A DNA stretch of 34,227 nt, from positions 1-34,227 of the IMG/VR virus record IMGVR_UViG_3300036829_000047. The stretch is one strand, 5' to 3'. Within the stretch, counting starts at the first letter, position 1; each line of letters starts with the position of its first letter. The position numbers were made by a program, and so were the translations under genes. Below the pieces are notes generated by a model. The model made no database searches and had not been told where the DNA came from. It worked only from the letters and a program-made list of their open reading frames with translations. This DNA comes from a virus. Shown piece after piece: positions 22,567 to 30,083 of the stretch.

Positions 22567-24122
22567 TGACCGCACCCGCTACCGCAACCGTTACGGGCAC
22601 TTTCCCGTCCGGCGTGTCGGCAAATCCGATGTTCATTCCTAACTGCCCGGTGTCGTTCGGCAGCGCGTCCGAACTGCTGCCGTCGTCGCCGATGACGGCG
22701 AAGGTGGCCGGCGGCACACTGACCGCGCTCGACGGTACGCCGCTCACGCTGCCGCTGACGTCGGCGGGGTCGCCTATCGGACCTACGGGGTTCTGGTATT
22801 GGACGGTTAAGGGGCTGCCCGGCGTCCCTGAATTCTCGTTCTTCCTCACCGCGGATGCCGACATTACGTCGCTGATTCAGTCTGGCCTGCCGTCTGGCAC
22901 CGGCTCGGGCGCGGTTGACAGCGTGAACGGCAAAACAGGTGTTGTAGTCCTGTCAGCATCCGACGTTGCGGCATTGTCGCTGCCATCCGGTACGGCGGCG
23001 GCAGGGGAAGTTCCGGTTGCGACGGGGAGCGGAAACCAGGCGCAGTGGGGGACCGCCAGTCTTATCGGCCTCGCGCCGTCCGGCGACACGACCGGCGCGA
23101 CAGACACGGCAAACATTCAGGGACTGCTGAATCTCGGCGCACTGGCGGTCCTCCAGCCCGGAACGTTCTACGTCCAGCCCGTCAATGCCGCCACAGGCAG
23201 CCGCCTCATAGGGAAAGGCTCCAGCACCATCCTGAAGTGGGCTTCAGGCGTGAACGACAACATGCTGAAATGCGAATCCGTGTCAGACGTTCACATTAGC
23301 GACCTTGTGCTCGACGGGAACAAGGCGAACCAAGCGAACGTCTCCTACGGCCTGTACTTCGGAACCTGCCAGGACTGCTCGGCTACCCGGGTCCGGGCGC
23401 AGAACTGGAATGGCGACGGCATCCAGATTTACGACTCCGACCGGGTGTCGCTGGAGTCATGCTGGTCAACCGGCAACAACTACCACGGGTTCGAGGTCGA
23501 GCAGTGCCGGGACTGCTCCGTCACGGACTGCTCCGGATACTCGAACACGCTGCACGGGCTACTCATCACGCCGGGCGAGGTTGGCGGCACGGGCTCGATC
23601 GGCAACCACATCACGGGCGGCGCGTTCAACTCCAACGGCAACTACGGGATTTGCGTCAACTCCGACAACGCCGGAGCGGGCTCGCAGCTGTCGGAGGGGA
23701 ACATCTTCACCGGGTGCTCGGTGCGGGCGAACGCCAACTACGGCGTCTGCTGCTACCAGCAGTCGAAAAACCAGTTCAATGGCCTGTTCATCCGCGACAA
23801 CGGGTTCCACGGCATCTACTGCTACGAGTCCGCTCACAACGTGTGGACGAACATCTACCTGCGAAACAACGGGACAGCGGCCAACGATGCCTACGACCAG
23901 ATCATGGTTGAGGGTGCGGCGTCCGGCTACGCCTCTGGCGGGAGCATTTTCACCGCGGTCAAGACGATCATTGACTCGTCACCGAACAAGGCAGCCAATC
24001 ACATCGTGGAAGGCGCGAGCGGAGACGCAAACATCTGGATAGGCGTGGACCGTGCAGGCACCTCCGGCGCTTCCGGCAACTATGTAATCCAGTCCGGATC
24101 CACTCAGGTAGCGGTCACATGA
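22566..24122 (+). CDS. Tailspike/receptor-binding protein with right-handed beta-helix
   Basis: A 518-residue protein. The N-terminal 190 residues contain a particle-binding part and the common fibre linker VDSVNGKTGVVVLSASDVAA. From about 190 a long series of short beta repeats follows, with phrases such as CESVSDVHISDLVLDGNKAN, SYGLYFGTCQDCSATRVRAQ, GIQIYDSDRVSLESCWSTGN, a right-handed beta-helix typical of tailspikes and polysaccharide depolymerases. Thirteen Cys are present, several in C-x-x-C pairs, which is unusual. It lies between the tape measure and the tail tip gene, earlier than usual. Substrate unknown. Confidence 0.72.
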   Translation: MTAPATATVTGTFPSGVSANPMFIPNCPVSFGSASELLPSSPMTAKVAGGTLTALDGTPLTLPLTSAGSPIGPTGFWYWTVKGLPGVPEFSFFLTADADITSLIQSGLPSGTGSGAVDSVNGKTGVVVLSASDVAALSLPSGTAAAGEVPVATGSGNQAQWGTASLIGLAPSGDTTGATDTANIQGLLNLGALAVLQPGTFYVQPVNAATGSRLIGKGSSTILKWASGVNDNMLKCESVSDVHISDLVLDGNKANQANVSYGLYFGTCQDCSATRVRAQNWNGDGIQIYDSDRVSLESCWSTGNNYHGFEVEQCRDCSVTDCSGYSNTLHGLLITPGEVGGTGSIGNHITGGAFNSNGNYGICVNSDNAGAGSQLSEGNIFTGCSVRANANYGVCCYQQSKNQFNGLFIRDNGFHGIYCYESAHNVWTNIYLRNNGTAANDAYDQIMVEGAASGYASGGSIFTAVKTIIDSSPNKAANHIVEGASGDANIWIGVDRAGTSGASGNYVIQSGSTQVAVT

Positions 24123-26842
24123 CCGGCTACCCGTCCGGCGACCTGGGCGCGAAGCTCGAGCTGCAGCTCGGCGGCGCGTGGACCGACATCACGGGCTACG
24201 CGCTGCCAGACGGCACGCAGGACGTCGCCATATCCGTTGCCAGCCAGGACGGCAGCCAGGGCGCGCAGTCGTCGACGACGGGGATGACATGGGACAACGG
24301 CGACGGCAGGTTCACCAGCGATAACCCGCTCTCTCCGTACTACGGGCAGTTGCAGCAGAACACGCCCGCGCGCATCAGCGTCGCCAGCCCGTACGGCTCG
24401 TATCTCCGGCTCGAGGCCGGTAACCAGGACCGCGCGTACGTCAACGAAAACTCCCGCCTCGATATCACCGGCAGTCTCGAGGCGCGCATACAGCTGCGTC
24501 TCACGGACTGGCGCCCGATGATCTTTGCCGCCAAATGGGACACCGGCGGCTGCTGGTGGTGGGGCATCGGCGATTCCGGCATGTTCTTCAGCTGGTGGGA
24601 TTCCGCCGGCGCTAACCACACCGTGTACGCGACCGCTAGTCTGCCCGCGACAACGGCGGCGACGGCGTATCGCGTCACCATGAATGCCGCGACGGGCGCG
24701 GTCACGTTCTACGCGGGCTCGTCGATCGACGGCACGTGGACACAGCTTGGCTCTGTCGTCTCCGCCACCGGGGCGACCAGCATAAAGGCCGCCGGTTCGC
24801 CGCTGGTCGTCGGATGGTCGGCCAACTTCACCGGCCAGATGTGCGGCGAGGTCGACGAGTTCCGGCTGTATAACGGCATCGGCGGCACGGTGGCGGCCGA
24901 CGCCAAGTTCAATGCGCTCGCGGCCGGGACCACGTCATGGACCGATGCGCAGGGCAACGCGTGGAGCCTGGCGGGCGGCGCGGAGATCAGCGACCGCGAT
25001 TACCGGCTGCACGGCGAGGTTTCGGCGCTCAACACGTCCAGCGACGTGTCCGGCGGCAACGCCCAGGCCGCGGTCACCGTCGCGGGCCCGCTGCGGCGGC
25101 TGCAGCAGGGCGACGCGCCGCCGCTCGACTCGGCGATGAAGCGCGCCATCCTGCGCCAGACGGGCACGCTGTACCCGGTTGCCTACTGGCCGATGGAGGA
25201 CATGGCCCAGGCCGTCAGCCTCGCGTCCGCGCTGGGCGGGCCGCCGCTGATGATCTCCGGCGCGGCCGAGCTCGCCTCCGATTCCTCGTTCCCGTGCTCC
25301 AGTCCGCTGCCGCAGACCAACGGCGCGCTGTTCCGCGGGCGCGTGGTGCCCTATGTCCCGACCGGGACTATCGTCTTCCGGTTCCTGATGAAGCTCGGCG
25401 ATACGCCGCCGACACAGTCCGGATGGCCGCTGGTGCGGCTCGTCACGAACGGCACGTGCCCGTACATCGACTTCAAAATCTATCCCGATTACACGATCGG
25501 CCTCAGCGGCAGCGGCGGCCCTACGGCAGTGTTCGACACCGGCAGCGTCCTCATCAACGGGCTGCCCGCCGGCACGATGAAGGATCAGCTGTGCTGGGCG
25601 TCGGTGGAACTGCGCCCGGCCGGCATGACGGGAACCATCAACTGGGCGTTCGTGCTGCTGTTCCCCGGCGCTACCGCCGCGCAGGATCTCAACGGCACCT
25701 TTCAGGGCACCGCAGGCCAGGTGACGCAAGTCGTCATCAACGGCGCTCAGCTCCCGGACACGGTCATCGGGCACGCGTCGCTGCAATCGGCCTGGACGTC
25801 CATGTTTGACCTGCAGGGCCCGCTCGAGGCGTGGCAGGGCGAGCTCGCCGGGCAGCGGTTCACGCGGCTGCTCACAGAAGAAGGCGTTCCGGCGCGCATC
25901 ATCGGCCCCCCGGCCGGAACGCTCGCGATGGGCCCGCAGCCCGTCGACACGCTGATGAACCTCCTGCAGTCCTGCGCGGACACCGAGCAGGGCTACATCT
26001 ACGAGCCGCCCGGCGCGCTCGCAATCGGGTTCAGGGCGTACAGCGGCCTCGTCAACCAGCAGCCCGCGGTTACGTTCACGCCAGTCCAGATGACTGCCGC
26101 GCCGCAGGCCAACGCCGACGATCAGCAGCTTGTCAACGACTGGACCGTCAGCAACGGCACGACCTCGGCGCGCGCCTCCCTCGAGACCGGCGGACAGAAC
26201 GCGGTCGACAAGGCCGGCCGTTACCAGGACAGCGCGCAGGCCAACCCGGCGACGCTCGAGGGCCTGGCCGACGTCGCCGGGTGGAAACTCAACGTGTCGA
26301 CGGCGGCCGGAGCACGCTACCCGCAGCTGGCCGCCGCCTACGGCAACCCGGACGTGACGGCCGCGCAGGTGTCGGCGATGGCGCGGATGCTGCCCGGCGA
26401 CCGCGTCCGGGTGACAGGCGTCCCGGCGCAGTCTGGGGCGCCGGAAATCTCGCAGCTGGCGCTCGGCTGGACAGAGACGCTCGGCCCGGGACGCGCGGTC
26501 ACGTGGAACTGCACGGCCGAGGAACCCTGGCGTACCGCCGTGCTCGGCGCGGAATCGGGACGCGCGGACACGGACGGCAGCACGCTCGCCGCCGCGGTGA
26601 CGGCAGCCGCCACCACGCTGTCCGTCGCCACTGTCAACGGCTTCCCGATCTGGACCACGGCGACGGCCGACTTTCCGCTCGATATCCGCGTCGGCGGCGA
26701 GCGGATGACGGTCACGAAAATCGCCGGCTCGAGCTCGCCGCAGACGTTCACCGTCATCCGCGCCGTCAACGGCATCAGCAAGGCGCAGGCCGCAGGCGCG
26801 GACGTGCGCCTGTGGGTGACCCCGCGGCTCGCACTGACTTAG
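24119..26842 (+). CDS. Large minor tail / tail-tip protein with LamG-like domains
   Basis: A 907-residue protein (ATGA overlap with the tailspike). The N-terminus (GAKLELQLGGAWTDITGYAL, MTWDNGDGRFTSDNPLSPYY) resembles the Dit/tail-tip start of actinophages. A LamG/concanavalin-like domain spans about 95-235 (LRLEAGNQDRAYVNENSRLD), a second is likely at 355-560 (PVAYWPMEDMAQAVS). The C-terminal third (LPGDRVRVTGVPAQSGAPE, LGWTETLGPGRAVTWNCTAE) recalls distal tail/Tal proteins. It is probably at the tail tip and may bind host wall sugars. Confidence 0.75.
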   Translation: MTGYPSGDLGAKLELQLGGAWTDITGYALPDGTQDVAISVASQDGSQGAQSSTTGMTWDNGDGRFTSDNPLSPYYGQLQQNTPARISVASPYGSYLRLEAGNQDRAYVNENSRLDITGSLEARIQLRLTDWRPMIFAAKWDTGGCWWWGIGDSGMFFSWWDSAGANHTVYATASLPATTAATAYRVTMNAATGAVTFYAGSSIDGTWTQLGSVVSATGATSIKAAGSPLVVGWSANFTGQMCGEVDEFRLYNGIGGTVAADAKFNALAAGTTSWTDAQGNAWSLAGGAEISDRDYRLHGEVSALNTSSDVSGGNAQAAVTVAGPLRRLQQGDAPPLDSAMKRAILRQTGTLYPVAYWPMEDMAQAVSLASALGGPPLMISGAAELASDSSFPCSSPLPQTNGALFRGRVVPYVPTGTIVFRFLMKLGDTPPTQSGWPLVRLVTNGTCPYIDFKIYPDYTIGLSGSGGPTAVFDTGSVLINGLPAGTMKDQLCWASVELRPAGMTGTINWAFVLLFPGATAAQDLNGTFQGTAGQVTQVVINGAQLPDTVIGHASLQSAWTSMFDLQGPLEAWQGELAGQRFTRLLTEEGVPARIIGPPAGTLAMGPQPVDTLMNLLQSCADTEQGYIYEPPGALAIGFRAYSGLVNQQPAVTFTPVQMTAAPQANADDQQLVNDWTVSNGTTSARASLETGGQNAVDKAGRYQDSAQANPATLEGLADVAGWKLNVSTAAGARYPQLAAAYGNPDVTAAQVSAMARMLPGDRVRVTGVPAQSGAPEISQLALGWTETLGPGRAVTWNCTAEEPWRTAVLGAESGRADTDGSTLAAAVTAAATTLSVATVNGFPIWTTATADFPLDIRVGGERMTVTKIAGSSSPQTFTVIRAVNGISKAQAAGADVRLWVTPRLALT

Positions 26843-26849
26843 GAGGACC

Positions 26850-27407
26850 ATGCCACTTCAGGCCGGGAGCCGCACTACCGCGAGTTTCCTCAACAGCTAC
26901 TACGGCCAGGCCGACGCCGTCCAGTCGGTCGTTACCGCGGCGGCGTTTACGAACCTGTCCAGCCTCTACACGATCCCTGCCGGGGAACCGCAGGCCGGGT
27001 CGGTGTACGAGCTGACGTGCGCGGGGTACGGCACGCAGGGCAGTACCCAGCAGCAGCTCTCTTTCCAGATGCTGCACGGCACGACTCTTGCGCAGACGGT
27101 CACGATCGGCACGGGAGTGTTCTCCGCCAGCCAGGCGTTCCAGTGGTCACTCACGTTCCGGATGGTGTGCGCAGACGGCGTGTCCGCCTGGTGGTGCAGC
27201 CTGGGGGGCTCCGTGGCGGAGAGCAGCGCCGCCCTGTCGACCGGCGCGAGCGGCCAGGAGTCCGTCGCCATCGCCGCGGTCAACACCAGCGTCCACGCCG
27301 CCGCCGTCTCCTCCGCGATCAGCGTCGCAGTGCAGGCCAAGTGGAACAGCACGACGGGCAGCCCGACGATCACAAACAACCTGACGACGTTCCGCAAGAT
27401 CGCGTGA
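26850..27407 (+). CDS. Minor tail protein
   Basis: A 185-residue protein with a strong RBS (AGGAGG). It is Ser/Thr/Ala/Gly-rich and mainly beta (VYELTCAGYGTQGSTQQQLS, QWSLTFRMVCADGVSAWWCS), with a C-terminal beta segment ending in a basic tail. Proteins of this make-up between the tail tip and lysis genes in actinophages are usually fibre or tail accessory proteins. It is mostly beta with TNF/jelly-roll-like composition. Function inferred from position. Confidence 0.65.
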   Translation: MPLQAGSRTTASFLNSYYGQADAVQSVVTAAAFTNLSSLYTIPAGEPQAGSVYELTCAGYGTQGSTQQQLSFQMLHGTTLAQTVTIGTGVFSASQAFQWSLTFRMVCADGVSAWWCSLGGSVAESSAALSTGASGQESVAIAAVNTSVHAAAVSSAISVAVQAKWNSTTGSPTITNNLTTFRKIA

Positions 27408-27430
27408 CCAAGTGAGAGACGGGGGCGAGC

Positions 27431-27757
27431 GTGGCCGATGAGCCGTCCAGCGCGGAGATGGACTGGCGGCTGCGTGAGGTGCAGCGGCTGCTGGGGGACC
27501 TGGTCAGCCGCGCCGAGTACGCCGCGCGCCTCGAGTCGGCAGACCACAGGTTCGCCGACCTCCGCGACGACTTCGGCCGCCTGGACCGCAAGCACGACGA
27601 GGATGTCAAGCGGCTGCACGAGCGGCTCGACGACCACAGCAAGTCGCATTCTGAAAGCGGCCTGTCGTGGCGGCAGATCCTGTGGCCGATGCTCGGGGCG
27701 GGCGTGGCAACGGCCGCGTCAATCGCGGTGCAGCTGGTCTCGAGCGGAGGGCACTGA
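27431..27757 (+). CDS. XhlA-like membrane protein (holin-associated)
   Basis: A 108-residue protein from a GTG. Residues 10-75 are a coiled coil (DWRLREVQRLLGDLVSRAEY, then RFADLRDDFGRLDRKHDEDV), followed by a single C-terminal hydrophobic helix (ILWPMLGAGVATAASIAVQL) ending SSGGH. This is the layout of the haemolysin XhlA/holin-associated family of phage lysis proteins. It lies just before the endolysin cluster, supporting a lysis role. The holin proper cannot be identified with certainty. Confidence 0.72.
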   Translation: MADEPSSAEMDWRLREVQRLLGDLVSRAEYAARLESADHRFADLRDDFGRLDRKHDEDVKRLHERLDDHSKSHSESGLSWRQILWPMLGAGVATAASIAVQLVSSGGH

Positions 27758-28219
27758 ATGAAACGGTGGGCACACAGGTCCGCCACGGCCGGCGCGGTGG
27801 CCGTCATCACGGGCGCGGGCATGGCCGCGACGGCGATCATCCAGCACAACACCGACCAGTCCGCCAGGCCGCCCGTTGCCGCGCCGGCGCGCCCGTCCGT
27901 CACGCCCCGCAGCACATCGCCGCCTGCCGCACCGCAGCCGTCCAGGACGCCCGCAGGACGCCGCTCCGCGCCGCCGTCCGGCACGACTCCCTCGAGCGCC
28001 CCGGCTGCGCCAGGCGTGCCCGTGCTGGCCGCCGGGCTCGGCACCGGGGCGGCCCGCGCCGCAGCCGCAGCCGCCACGACAGCGCCGCCTGCGCCATCGC
28101 CGCGGCCGACGTCGCCCCGGCCGTCATCACCCGCGCCGACGTCGCCGTCGTGCCTCGCCGGCGTGCGCGCACTCACCATCAGCGCATGCATCAGGATCGG
28201 AGAGACCACCAGCCCATGA
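27758..28219 (+). CDS. Pro/Ala-rich secreted or membrane-anchored protein of the lysis cassette
   Basis: A 153-residue protein with GGAGGG upstream and ATG next to the previous TGA. An N-terminal hydrophobic segment after KRWAHR (ATAGAVAVITGAGMAATAII) acts as a signal or anchor. The rest is almost pure Pro/Ala/Ser/Thr with a short Cys-containing C-terminus (SCLAGVRALTISACIRIGET). Such cell-wall-spanning linkers fit a lysis cassette (spanin-like or holin-partner). The overlap with the endolysin gene (ATGA) argues for co-translation. Function not proven. Confidence 0.6.
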   Translation: MKRWAHRSATAGAVAVITGAGMAATAIIQHNTDQSARPPVAAPARPSVTPRSTSPPAAPQPSRTPAGRRSAPPSGTTPSSAPAAPGVPVLAAGLGTGAARAAAAAATTAPPAPSPRPTSPRPSSPAPTSPSCLAGVRALTISACIRIGETTSP

Positions 28220-28962
28220 CCCGCCTCATGTACGACGGCGTCCGCTCGCTCGCCGCCGGCATTCACCATTCGTTCCCGAACGCCGCAATGGTCGCCGGGT
28301 ACGACAACGGCCTCTATGCCTGGACGACTGCGGAATGGAACCTGTTCCCGCACGCCGTCAAGGTCCACATCTCGATCACGGCGAGCGCCAACACCGGCGA
28401 CGTCCTGGACGTCGAGCAGGGCGACGCGACACCCGCGCAGGCTAAGGCGTGGATCGAGATGCGCAAGCGCGCCGGACTGTACCGGCCCACGATCTACTGT
28501 TCCCGCTCGGTGATCCCGGCCGTGCGGCAGGCCACCGGGAACCTGGTGCTCGGCCGGGATTATGACATCTGGGCCGCCGACTACACCGGCCAGCCGCACC
28601 AGGTTGTTGCGCCCGGGACGCCTTCCGCCCTGTGCGCGGCCACGCAGTACATCAACACCACCGGCTACGACGCGAGCGTCGTCTATGACGACGGCTGGCC
28701 GCACCGCAGCGCCCCGAAACCGCCAGCGCCGAAGCCGGACCCAGCGCCCGCGCCGGCATCGCAACCGAAGGAGACACCCGAAATGATCATCCTGCGCACG
28801 AAGGTCAACGGCGCGGTCGTGACCTTCCTCTACGGCGCCGGAGGCTGCCGGCACATCACCAACCCCGAGAATCAGGCCGCGCTTGCCAAGGTGCTGCCGG
28901 TCGTCGACGTGACGGAAGACCAGGTTGTCAAGTGCAACGGTGGCAGCCTGCCGCCGATGTAG
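28216..28962 (+). CDS. GH25-like endolysin
   Basis: A 248-residue protein. Residues 1-160 fit a glycoside-hydrolase TIM-barrel of the GH25/DUF1906-like group: MVAGYDNGLYAWTTAEWNLF, VLDVEQGDATPAQAKAWIEM (Asp-x-Glu pair as in GH25 active sites), RRPTIYCSRS-type strand (YRPTIYCSRSVIPAVRQATG), DYDIWAADYTGQP. A Pro/Ala/Lys linker (about 172-190) leads to a short C-terminal domain (MIILRTKVNGAVVTFLYGAG) that may bind the wall. It should cut peptidoglycan at lysis. There is no signal peptide, so it needs the holin-like partner. A strong terminator follows at 28980. Confidence 0.75.
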   Translation: MTRLMYDGVRSLAAGIHHSFPNAAMVAGYDNGLYAWTTAEWNLFPHAVKVHISITASANTGDVLDVEQGDATPAQAKAWIEMRKRAGLYRPTIYCSRSVIPAVRQATGNLVLGRDYDIWAADYTGQPHQVVAPGTPSALCAATQYINTTGYDASVVYDDGWPHRSAPKPPAPKPDPAPAPASQPKETPEMIILRTKVNGAVVTFLYGAGGCRHITNPENQAALAKVLPVVDVTEDQVVKCNGGSLPPM

Positions 28963-28979
28963 GCACTATCCAGATAGCC

Positions 28980-29016
28980 GAAAGCCCCCCGCGCCACATA
29001 AGCGCGGGGGGCTTTC
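28980..29016 (+). terminator. Strong bidirectional terminator between convergent operons
   Basis: A perfect 15-bp stem: GAAAGCCCCCCGCGC at 28980-28994 with GCGCGGGGGGCTTTC at 29002-29016, loop CACATAA. The CTTTC end gives a partial U-run on the plus strand and the mirror-image GAAAG gives it on the minus strand. It lies between the endolysin gene (plus) and the DUF2637-like gene (minus), so it would stop transcription from both the phage late operon and the conjugation operon. Confidence 0.88.
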
Positions 29017-29052
29017 GTCGTGCCCGCTACATGCCTATGATCTCGATGACGC

Positions 29053-29904
29053 TCATTCAGCCTCGGTGCCCTCGGACACGAGACCGGCGTACTCCTGCTT
29101 GCGGAGCTGCCCCCAGCGCTTGCTCATGCCGCATTCCTCGCCGAGGTCGGCACCGCTGATGTCGGGTCGCTCGTCGAGGATCTTCAGTGCCTCAGTCCGT
29201 GCGTCGACGTCGTTCGGTACCTTCCCGCCGGCGTTCTTGCGCCTCCCGGATGCGCCCTTCGTGCGCGCACCCTTCGCCCGCGCATGCGTCTCCAGTTTGC
29301 GCGCAAGATTCGCGGCGTTCGCTTCCGCGTCTGCGCGCACCCGTTCGGCTTCCGTGCGCGCATCGTTCGCCGCATCGAGTTCGGCGCGGAGGGCGCTCGC
29401 GCGGGCGTCGCGCGCCTGCTTCAGCGCCCCGATCTCGGACAGCAGCGACGCCTCCCGTCCGGCTCGCGCGGTCTCCTCGGCCGCGGCGTGACGGCTGACG
29501 TCGGCGGCGGTCGGGCCGTTGAGGATGAAGTGCACGGCGAGCAGCGCCGCGGCGTCCAGCAGCACGCCGAACAGCCATGCCATGTGCCCCGGCGTCGCGT
29601 GCAGCACCACGGCGCCGGTCGCCGCGGCCGACAGGTACATCGAGCCGCCCATGATCAGGTACGCGGCGGTGACGGCCCACCACCGGGCGCCCTCCCATTT
29701 GGAGACGAACTCCAGGATGCACATGGAGATCAGCAGCGGGACGACGCCCTCGAGGACCGCAAGCGGCACGGGCATCTGGCCGAAGCGGATGGAGTGGTAG
29801 ACCTGGAATGTCATCGTGGTCGCGGCCATGCTGATGGCGACGGTCCAGGCGCAGAACTTCGCGCGGGCGACCGCGCGGGCCTTCACGGCTTGATTCGCAT
29901 CCAT
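29053..29904 (-). CDS. DUF2637/Spd-like membrane protein of the conjugation module
   Basis: A 283-residue protein. The start at 29904 is chosen because an AGGAG lies about 10 bases upstream; ATGs at 29913 and 29955 are poorer. Four hydrophobic helices occupy residues 15-130 (CAWTVAISMAATTMTFQVYH, VPLAVLEGVVPLLISMCILE, WWAVTAAYLIMGGSMYLSAA, WLFGVLLDAAALLAVHFILN). A long Ala/Arg/Glu coiled coil (about 140-220) and a C-terminal domain follow. DUF2637-like proteins occur next to the transfer gene in AICEs and Streptomyces plasmids and are thought to aid intramycelial spread. Confidence 0.7.
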   Translation of the reverse strand: MDANQAVKARAVARAKFCAWTVAISMAATTMTFQVYHSIRFGQMPVPLAVLEGVVPLLISMCILEFVSKWEGARWWAVTAAYLIMGGSMYLSAAATGAVVLHATPGHMAWLFGVLLDAAALLAVHFILNGPTAADVSRHAAAEETARAGREASLLSEIGALKQARDARASALRAELDAANDARTEAERVRADAEANAANLARKLETHARAKGARTKGASGRRKNAGGKVPNDVDARTEALKILDERPDISGADLGEECGMSKRWGQLRKQEYAGLVSEGTEAE

Positions 29905-29981
29905 GGGTGTCATGCTCCTGTCCGGGCAGAGGTGCGGGGGGATTTTGTGACGCATGCCTGTTTTGTCCGAAGTGCGGCCGG

Positions 29982-30072
29982 GACTTGGCTCACTTGGCTT
30001 GGCTCACCTTCCCCGTTTTGCCTGCATAGCGCGGGCGAGCCAAGCTGGTGGGCCAAGCTGGTGAGCCAAGCT
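29982..30072 (-). repeat. 13-bp repeat cluster 3' of the translocase gene, candidate clt (TraB-recognition) locus
   Basis: Three contiguous 13-bp units fill 30034-30072, consensus GGYGRGCCAAGCT (30034-30046, 30047-30059, 30060-30072). Two further copies in the opposite orientation lie at 29982-29994 and 29996-30008 (CTTGGCTCAC core). Across the gap GCTTGGCTCACC and its complement give a perfect 12-bp inverted repeat. The array begins 12 bases from the stop of the TraB/FtsK-like gene, inside a 179-base gap in an otherwise closely packed operon. Streptomyces clt loci hold such 8-bp direct TRS repeats near traB; the sequence itself here is different. Confidence 0.55.
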
Positions 30073-30083
30073 CGCGGGCCGGG

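Noticed and set aside
24935-26851. Long minus-strand open frame (638 codons) opposite the tail-tip gene
   Set aside because: It is an Arg/Ala/Gly-rich shadow of the high-GC plus-strand gene, with no motif, no operon context and no ribosome-binding site. The plus strand encodes a convincing tail protein there.
29982-30072. CRISPR-like array
   Set aside because: The units are 13 bp, contiguous, partly inverted, and have no spacers; no cas genes are nearby. A protein-binding repeat cluster fits better.
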